Below are positions 58,168 through 64,000 of a DNA stretch of 64,000 nt, piece by piece. The DNA lies in the NCBI GenBank assembly GCA_903929755.1, contig CAIYVZ010000200.1:1-64000 (forward strand), written 5' to 3'. Each line of letters begins with the position of its first letter. Position 1 is the stretch's first letter. The notes below the pieces were generated by a model. It saw nothing but the letters and a program-made list of their open reading frames with translations, had not been told where the DNA came from and searched no databases. Made by a program: the position numbers and the translations under genes. This stretch comes from an uncultured Acidobacteriia bacterium. GTDB taxonomy: Bacteria > Acidobacteriota > Terriglobia > Bryobacterales > Bryobacteraceae.

Positions 58168-60130
58168 CCTGATCCTCGCCGCCTGCCTCGCAGTTCCGGT
58201 CTCCGCCGGAACCTTCGCGGTAATCGGCGCCCAACCCGGCCCGTGGCCGCAAATGCTCTCTTCCGTGGGCCACTTCCCTGTCCCCGCAGCGTCAGCCGAA
58301 ATCTTCGTCGCACCTTCCGGAACGCCGGCCGCGCCCGACTGGCAAGCAAAAGTAAAAGCCGGCGCCGCCCTTATCCTGGAAGGCAACTCCCCCCTCGCGG
58401 CCAGCTTTGGCTTCAAACAGACTCAGGGCTCGGTCCCCGTCATCCACCTCGTCGATACCCACAACCCCACTCTGCCCGTTATCTGGTCGAAATCGCTGGA
58501 GATCCCGCGCCCCGCAGTCCCCGCCGAAGCCAAAGTCTTCGCCAAAGAGCGCTGGTCCGGACTCCCCGTGGAAGCTGGCTACAAGCTGGGTGCCGGTGCC
58601 GTCCTCTGGCTCGCAACCCCTCCCGGCGAATCCGGCTACGAACGCTACCCCTACCTTCTCCAGGCCCTCTCTGACCTCGGCTTCCCCCCGGCCTTCCGCA
58701 ACTCCCGGCTCTGGGCCTTCTTCGACTACTCCTACCGGACCCGCGCTGATCCCGACTACCTCGCCGAACGCTGGCGCGCCGCCGGAATCGCCGCTCTTCA
58801 CGTTGCCTCCTGGCATTTTTACGATTCCGCCCCTGATCGCGACGATTACCTGGCCAAACTTATTGCCGCCTGCCACCGCCACGGAGTTCTTGTATACGCC
58901 TGGGTGGAACTCCCCCACGTCAGCGAGAAATTCTGGGCCGACCACCCCTCATGGCGTGAAAAAACCGCCCTCCTCCAGGACGCCCAACTCGACTGGCGCA
59001 AACTGATGAATCTGCAGAACCAGGAATGCACCGCCGCCATCCGGGCCGGCCTGCAGACCATGATGTCCCGCTTCGATTGGGACGGCATCAATCTCGCCGA
59101 GCTCTACTTCGAATCTCTCGAAGGAGCCGGCAATCCGGCCCGCTTCACGCCCATGAATGACGACGCCCGCGCCGCCTTTCGCGCCGAAGCCGGCTGGGAC
59201 CCTCTTGAAATATGGAGCGGGCGCCGCCCCGATTCTCCATCCCTCCGCCATTTCCTCGACTTCCGCGCCAACCTCGCGCGCCGGATGCAGGAAGACTGGC
59301 TGGCCGCTGCGGAACAGTTCCGCACGGCGAAACCCGGTCTCGATATTGTCCTCACTCACGTGGACGACCGTTTCGATACCGGCATGAAGGACTCGATCGG
59401 CGCCGATGCCGGTCGAGTCCTCCCCCTCCTCGACAAACACGCGTTCTCTTTCCTGATAGAGGACCCCGCCACCATCTGGAACCTCGGGCCCCAGCGCTAC
59501 CCTGAAATCGCGAAACGCTACCAGCCCCTCACCACGCACCAGAATCGCCTCGCCATCGACATCAATATCGTGGACCGCTACCAGGACGTCTATCCCACCA
59601 AACAGCAGACCGGCGCTGAACTCTTCCAGCTCGTTCATCTGGCTTCCATCGCTTTTGCCCGCGTGGCGCTCTATTTCGAAAACAGCATCCTCAGACCGGA
59701 TTTGTCGCTTCTCGCAGCTTCCTCCGCAGTGGTAACGTCCTACGCGAAGGACCGCCGCCGCGTCACGCTCGACTCGCCTGCGGGAGTCGAAATGCAATGG
59801 CCCGCCGAAGGAGCCTCCGTGGACGGCAAGCCCTGGCCACTTCTTGGGGCAGGAACTCTGCGTCTCCCGCCCGGATCCCACACCGTGGAGCCCGCTCCGA
59901 AACGCGAGGCCATCGCAGTCACTGACCTGAACGCCACACTTCGCACGGCATCCGTCGAGGGACGCAAGGTGACTTTCTCTTACGTGTCCGACAGCCGCGC
60001 CGTCGCACGATTCGACCGTCGCCCCGTTTCCGTGGATGTCGATGGGGCCGCAGTTGCAACCAGTTGTCTCGCAGGCAGCGATTGTGCAATGTTGCTTCCG
60101 GGCGGGGAACACAAGGTCACTATCCAGTGA
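58151..60130 (+). CDS. Exported TIM-barrel glycoside-hydrolase-like protein
   Basis: The 659-residue product has a signal peptide (LNSLILAACLAVPVSAG). A N-terminal Rossmann-like part (about 20-190) precedes a barrel (about 200-500) with AERWRAAGIAALHVASWHFY, GVLVYAWVELPHVSEKFW, SRFDWDGINLAELYFESLEG and LDIVLTHVDDRFDTG. A C-terminal beta domain follows (about 540-659). The DWDGINLAE strand resembles PgaB-type (GH153) and GHL10-type hydrolases. Overlap with the TPR-barrel gene suggests it trims or modifies the exported polysaccharide. Confidence 0.6.
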   Translation: MRSLNSLILAACLAVPVSAGTFAVIGAQPGPWPQMLSSVGHFPVPAASAEIFVAPSGTPAAPDWQAKVKAGAALILEGNSPLAASFGFKQTQGSVPVIHLVDTHNPTLPVIWSKSLEIPRPAVPAEAKVFAKERWSGLPVEAGYKLGAGAVLWLATPPGESGYERYPYLLQALSDLGFPPAFRNSRLWAFFDYSYRTRADPDYLAERWRAAGIAALHVASWHFYDSAPDRDDYLAKLIAACHRHGVLVYAWVELPHVSEKFWADHPSWREKTALLQDAQLDWRKLMNLQNQECTAAIRAGLQTMMSRFDWDGINLAELYFESLEGAGNPARFTPMNDDARAAFRAEAGWDPLEIWSGRRPDSPSLRHFLDFRANLARRMQEDWLAAAEQFRTAKPGLDIVLTHVDDRFDTGMKDSIGADAGRVLPLLDKHAFSFLIEDPATIWNLGPQRYPEIAKRYQPLTTHQNRLAIDINIVDRYQDVYPTKQQTGAELFQLVHLASIAFARVALYFENSILRPDLSLLAASSAVVTSYAKDRRRVTLDSPAGVEMQWPAEGASVDGKPWPLLGAGTLRLPPGSHTVEPAPKREAIAVTDLNATLRTASVEGRKVTFSYVSDSRAVARFDRRPVSVDVDGAAVATSCLAGSDCAMLLPGGEHKVTIQ

Positions 60131-60149
60131 TCCGGGATTCCCGGATGAC

Positions 60150-60197
60150 AGCCTCGGAATCCGTTGGTTCTGGGTTCAAGTCCTGGAAGGCCCACCA
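60150..60197 (+). other. tRNA 3'-half-like sequence
   Basis: Just after the hydrolase stop there is a T-arm-like stretch (CTGGG-TTCAAGT-CCTGG, 60170-60186) followed by AAGGCCC, A and CCA (60187-60197), exactly as at the 3' end of a tRNA. No matching D-arm or acceptor 5' strand (GGGCCTT) is found upstream, so it is not a complete tRNA. It may be a fossil or an old integration scar, or chance. Confidence 0.3.
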
Positions 60198-60201
60198 AAT
60201 T

Positions 60202-60795
60202 TCATCCCGCAGTGCTATTCCAAAGCCTCACTACCGGCTCTGAAACATCGTGTTCATAGCCGAGGATGCTCAGGCTGGCCGTACTCAGCACGAAGTGCGC
60301 CGCGCCGTGTGGTTCCAGGCCGAGCCAGCGGGCGGTCAGTATCCGCAGGAAATGTCCGCTGGAAAAGATGAGGACGTTGGCCTTGATCTCGCGGATCCGG
60401 CCAACCACCCGGTCCGCCCGGGCTGCAATCTGTTGGGGTGATTCGCCCCCGGGACACCCGTCGCGGAAAAGGTCCCAACTCGGGTTCTTCTGCAGGATCT
60501 CGGTTCGTCGCAGGCCCTCATACTCGCCGTAGTCCCATTCCACCAGGTCCGAATCGACTTCAGCCACCGCGCCAAAGCCAGCCAGAGCGCACGTCCTCCA
60601 CGCTCGCTGGAGTGGGCTGGTGAGCACCTTTTCAAATGATGGGCCGCGCAGTCGCCCGCCGAGGTGTCTCGCTTCTTCTTCCCCGTGCGGCGTCAGCGCG
60701 AGGTCGGTCAGGCCCGTGTGCTGCCCACTCATCGACCATGCTGTTGCTCCGTGTCGTGCCAGATAGGTGAGCGGGGTTGCAGTCAGCTGACTCAT
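60202..60795 (-). CDS. Histidine phosphatase (phosphoglycerate-mutase-like)
   Basis: The 197-residue protein has the catalytic RHG in TYLARHGATAWS, VEWDYGEYEGLRRTEI, the second His in IFSSGHFLRILTARWLG, and SPLQRAWRTCALAG. This subfamily includes cofactor-dependent mutase-like phosphatases acting on small phosphate esters. Its ATG overlaps the stop of the upstream patatin gene (ATGA, 60792-60795), so the two are co-translated. Confidence 0.9.
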   Translation of the reverse strand: MSQLTATPLTYLARHGATAWSMSGQHTGLTDLALTPHGEEEARHLGGRLRGPSFEKVLTSPLQRAWRTCALAGFGAVAEVDSDLVEWDYGEYEGLRRTEILQKNPSWDLFRDGCPGGESPQQIAARADRVVGRIREIKANVLIFSSGHFLRILTARWLGLEPHGAAHFVLSTASLSILGYEHDVSEPVVRLWNSTAG

Positions 60796-63443
60796 ACTCC
60801 AAATATCGCCGACAGCTCCTGGTTATCCCCGAAAGTCTCCGTTACACTCTGCAGCCCCAGCAACCGATAGCTTTCGGTTTGGGTTTCATTGAAGAACTGA
60901 TCTGCAGTGGTTTCATGGGGGAAGGTGCGGCTTTGCACGGCGTAGCTGCGGACATCAGTCGCTTCATTGCCTCGCAGCATCGGTTTAATGTAGACGAGAT
61001 TCCCGTCCGGGACTCCGGCGCCATCGGCGCTGGAATAACGGATGGCGGCAGTGGCGTAGCGCTTTTTCCCGTCGCGAAGTTGCTCCATGCCGGCCTCATC
61101 GAAGACGATGTCGATGCCCTGGTCGATGCGGATCTTGCGCAGGGCGTTGCCCAGGTCTTCATAACCGAAGGCGGGGTCGCAACCGGCATCGAGGACGACA
61201 ATGTTGCGGCACCGGCGCAACACCATTTCGTAGAGCGCGAGATTTTCAAAATGGCCACCATCGGAAAGATAGACATACGGGCTGTCGTTGGCGGTTAAGC
61301 CAAGAGCCTCCGTGGTGAGCCAGCGGGCGGCGGCGTGGGGGCCGGGATCCGTCCATGTCTTTTCACCCGCCGGGCCCGGATTGCCCAGCCATGCCCCCAG
61401 GCGCGCGTTCAAAAGAGTCATCGCAAAGCCAACGAGGAATGACGAATGATAGCCCATGCTGGGGCTGGCCGCAGCACCCGAAATTGTCATGGCAGTACCC
61501 AGGGTGATGCCGTTTTTCCCGCCGTATTGGCCGGATGGTCGGTAGCCGAGGTCGAGATTGCCGCAGTGCAGCGGCGACAGGGTGAACGATTCGGCTTTGC
61601 GCTGTTGCCAGGCAAGTTGTTGCGACCCCACCAGGTTCAGCGCCGTATTGACCACGAGGAACGGCTTTCGGGCCAGTTCCGACAGCGGAAAATCGTCGCT
61701 CTCGGCAAAGTCGGTGAAGACATCCCGATCTGCCGGGTTCTGATTGGAAGCGCGAAGGTAGGCGCGGACCAGGCGATTCCGGTACATGCCGTGGAGCGAG
61801 AACTTGTTGATGTCCATGAACGTGGCCATTAGGGCACCAAAGACGGCTAGCAGCACGGCGGCTCCCAACCCAGCCCACCAGGTTGTGTGGTCCAGCAGCG
61901 TGGCGTGCTGGTACCACTCAATCGGGCCGCTACCGGTAACAAGGCAATTTTTTTCAAAGGGACCACGGGGCGCCACTCCGCCCAGGCTATTGAGCGCCAG
62001 ATTGGTAACCAGCGATATCCCCAGGCAGAACAGGAGGAGGGCGACGATGGAAGCGATTGATGGTAAATTCGCACGTATCTTCTCAGCGATCGCTGATTTT
62101 CCTGAACCCATCTGCGACACCCTGCTGAACCAGGCCCCGGCAAGTCCGGCGGCCCCCAGAATCCCCTGCTGCCACCCGGCCCAGCCGAAAACAACGCCAG
62201 GGAGCAGCAGCGACAGCGCACAGAGACCGACCCATCCGACAGCGAAGATCTTGAGCCACGCCGAGCAGCGGGCCAGCCATTCCCGGGCATCGTCATTCGC
62301 TGCGGCGCTGGAGAAGCCGACGAACAGCATGATGCCCACGTCGGCTGAGAGCACCAGGGCCGGTGGCGCGATGGTGATGTATTGTGGCCAGGTTGTTGCG
62401 GGCAGTACCTTGTTTGCCAGAAACCACGCCAGGCTGCCCATGGAGGCTGCCATGCACAAGAAAGCCCCGCTGAGAGGACTAAAGAGAAGTCCGAGCCAGG
62501 TCCGAAAGGGCGTGCGGTGAACCACCAGGAAGGCGATCCAGCTGCCTCCCGCAGCTGCCAGGGCCCAGGGCGCCAGGCTCAGGAACGGTGTCTGCTCGGG
62601 AAAGCCGCTCACGAGGTACTTGTCATCCCAGAAATCGAGCGAATCCCACGCGGTGAATGCGAGGGCTGAACCAACCAGGGGGACCAGCACGGCGCGTAGA
62701 AACGTTGCATCCGAACACTTGGCGCCGCCCACCCCAGGGATGTAGCGGGCCATAGAGAAGAATGTGATGGCAAGCAGCACCAGGCTGGAAACCGGCAGAA
62801 CTTTGTCCACAAAGAACGAATCGGAAATAGCGAGGGCGCTGCCGTGAACGCCGCAGTACGCTTCGCCAATCGTAGCCAGTGAAAGCAGGATTCGGGGGAC
62901 CATCAGGACTGCGGCCAGCAGGGGGACGATCACCAGCCAGTTGAGCGAGATGTTGCGGATTACGGTGGCGATCAGCGACCATGTGTCAGCAGAGAGTGCG
63001 CCCAGGCGCGGTGACAGGAAATTGTTGTAGGCGCGCAGATGCGCAATTGGCGGCGCTTCGCCGGGTTTTGAAGCCGCCGCCGCCTCAGGGTGAAAGCCCG
63101 GCTTGATTTGCCCCAATACCGCCCCAGGCTCTTCGCGTTTCATCCAGGCAGCCAGCCAGCTGCCGATATATCCGCCGCCCGAAACGGTGGAAAGATAGTG
63201 AAACTTTCCCAGCATCTTCTGCTGCGCCAAACCCTGCAGCGCCCCCAGCGCGAAGGTGGCGCTGCGAATTCCGCCGCCAGAGATGCAAAGGGCATTTAGC
63301 GGGCTTTCTGCCGCATGGATTCGCGCCCGGGTGTCGCTCAGGCTGGCTCCGGCCAGCTTCGCTTCCGGCAGAATGTGAGTGAGTTCCTCCGCCAGGACAG
63401 TGCCGAGGGGAACGGATGTATCCAGCTTTGCTGAGTTAGACAT
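60792..63443 (-). CDS. Polytopic membrane patatin-like phospholipase
   Basis: The 883-residue lipase starts with the split active site: oxyanion loop ISGGGIRSATFALGALQGL and nucleophile Ser in LSTVSGGGYIGSWLAAW near residue 90. The catalytic Asp is much later (YLSDGGHFENLALYEM, about residue 728). Between them lie about eight to ten membrane segments (LVIVPLLAAVLMVPRILLSL, SLVLLAITFFSMARYIPGV, ALSLLLPGVVFGWAGWQQGI and others). This insertion of a membrane bundle inside a patatin fold is seen in a minority of bacterial patatins. Likely acts on membrane lipids. Confidence 0.82.
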   Translation of the reverse strand: MSNSAKLDTSVPLGTVLAEELTHILPEAKLAGASLSDTRARIHAAESPLNALCISGGGIRSATFALGALQGLAQQKMLGKFHYLSTVSGGGYIGSWLAAWMKREEPGAVLGQIKPGFHPEAAAASKPGEAPPIAHLRAYNNFLSPRLGALSADTWSLIATVIRNISLNWLVIVPLLAAVLMVPRILLSLATIGEAYCGVHGSALAISDSFFVDKVLPVSSLVLLAITFFSMARYIPGVGGAKCSDATFLRAVLVPLVGSALAFTAWDSLDFWDDKYLVSGFPEQTPFLSLAPWALAAAGGSWIAFLVVHRTPFRTWLGLLFSPLSGAFLCMAASMGSLAWFLANKVLPATTWPQYITIAPPALVLSADVGIMLFVGFSSAAANDDAREWLARCSAWLKIFAVGWVGLCALSLLLPGVVFGWAGWQQGILGAAGLAGAWFSRVSQMGSGKSAIAEKIRANLPSIASIVALLLFCLGISLVTNLALNSLGGVAPRGPFEKNCLVTGSGPIEWYQHATLLDHTTWWAGLGAAVLLAVFGALMATFMDINKFSLHGMYRNRLVRAYLRASNQNPADRDVFTDFAESDDFPLSELARKPFLVVNTALNLVGSQQLAWQQRKAESFTLSPLHCGNLDLGYRPSGQYGGKNGITLGTAMTISGAAASPSMGYHSSFLVGFAMTLLNARLGAWLGNPGPAGEKTWTDPGPHAAARWLTTEALGLTANDSPYVYLSDGGHFENLALYEMVLRRCRNIVVLDAGCDPAFGYEDLGNALRKIRIDQGIDIVFDEAGMEQLRDGKKRYATAAIRYSSADGAGVPDGNLVYIKPMLRGNEATDVRSYAVQSRTFPHETTADQFFNETQTESYRLLGLQSVTETFGDNQELSAIFGV

Positions 63444-63528
63444 TTCGATATCTTTCGCCGCTGTGCGAAAAAGTGTATCAGAAATGCCGGTAAACCGCGT
63501 TGCTGTTGGGCGCTAAACCGGGGCGGAT

Positions 63529-64000
<472 letters not shown>

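Noticed and set aside
60107-60197. Complete tRNA gene
   Set aside because: T-arm and CCA end are present, but no D-arm or pairing acceptor 5' strand could be found.

Overview
The window reads like a chromosomal segment of a GC-rich, Gram-negative member of the Acidobacteriota, probably close to the Bryobacterales/Solibacter group. This is an inference, not a database match. It rests on lpxA and an OstA-like protein (lipopolysaccharide), many exported enzymes with twin-arginine-type leaders (amidohydrolase, Gfo/Idh/MocA oxidoreductase, Nif3-like protein, sugar isomerase, two sulfatases, multicopper oxidase), a decayed Solibacter-type TIGR03437 C-terminal domain near 5.2 kb and a decayed Oar/TonB-receptor C-terminus near 22 kb.

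Region 1 (1-5.75 kb) is accessory. It opens with the 3' end of an IS66-like transposase that abuts a truncated secreted-protein gene. Five leftward genes follow for small secreted proteins of two families: three pentapeptide-repeat proteins and two Cys-containing proteins. Four of the five share a long duplicated upstream block carrying a conserved GTAC-N5-GTAC palindrome about 70-85 bp before the start codon. Fragments of a rightward secreted gene decay between them. Region 2 (5.75-23.8 kb) is mostly core: guaA (with a eukaryote-like dimerisation domain and no normal start codon), ctpA, a DapA-family enzyme, a DsbA-like thiol protein, a MerR-TPR fusion, an M23 peptidase, an amidohydrolase, rho, engB, an ECF sigma/cupin anti-sigma pair, lpxA with an OstA-like protein, a GtrA protein, transketolase, OsmC, an SDR enzyme and Mrp.

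Region 3 (23.8-44 kb) holds an exopolysaccharide export operon (Wza-Wzz-BY-kinase), an EVE protein, an enolase-superfamily dehydratase/racemase, a hybrid histidine kinase coupled to an isochorismatase-like hydrolase, a cluster of exported sugar/oxidoreductase enzymes including tandem Nif3-like genes, a VapBC pair with a broken toxin, priA, a methyltransferase-VOC pair, a GlcD-type FAD oxidase and an ABC ATPase with a membrane protein.

Region 4 (44-60.1 kb) is the most interesting accessory part. It has an NfrB-like glycosyltransferase with an MshEN tail, a Cip1-like secreted protein, a sugar isomerase, two sulfatases and an orphan MoxR ATPase. A tight copper-handling run follows: Cys/His-rich small protein, multicopper oxidase, CusF-TolC fusion, cytochrome c and a His-bearing small protein. 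It ends with a TPR/outer-membrane-barrel protein (NfrA/PgaA-like) overlapping an exported TIM-barrel hydrolase-like protein. The NfrB-like and NfrA-like genes suggest a synthase-dependent exopolysaccharide system. The window closes with a histidine phosphatase, a polytopic patatin-like lipase, glnB and the 3' end of amtB.

No rRNA, complete tRNA, CRISPR array or replication origin was seen.
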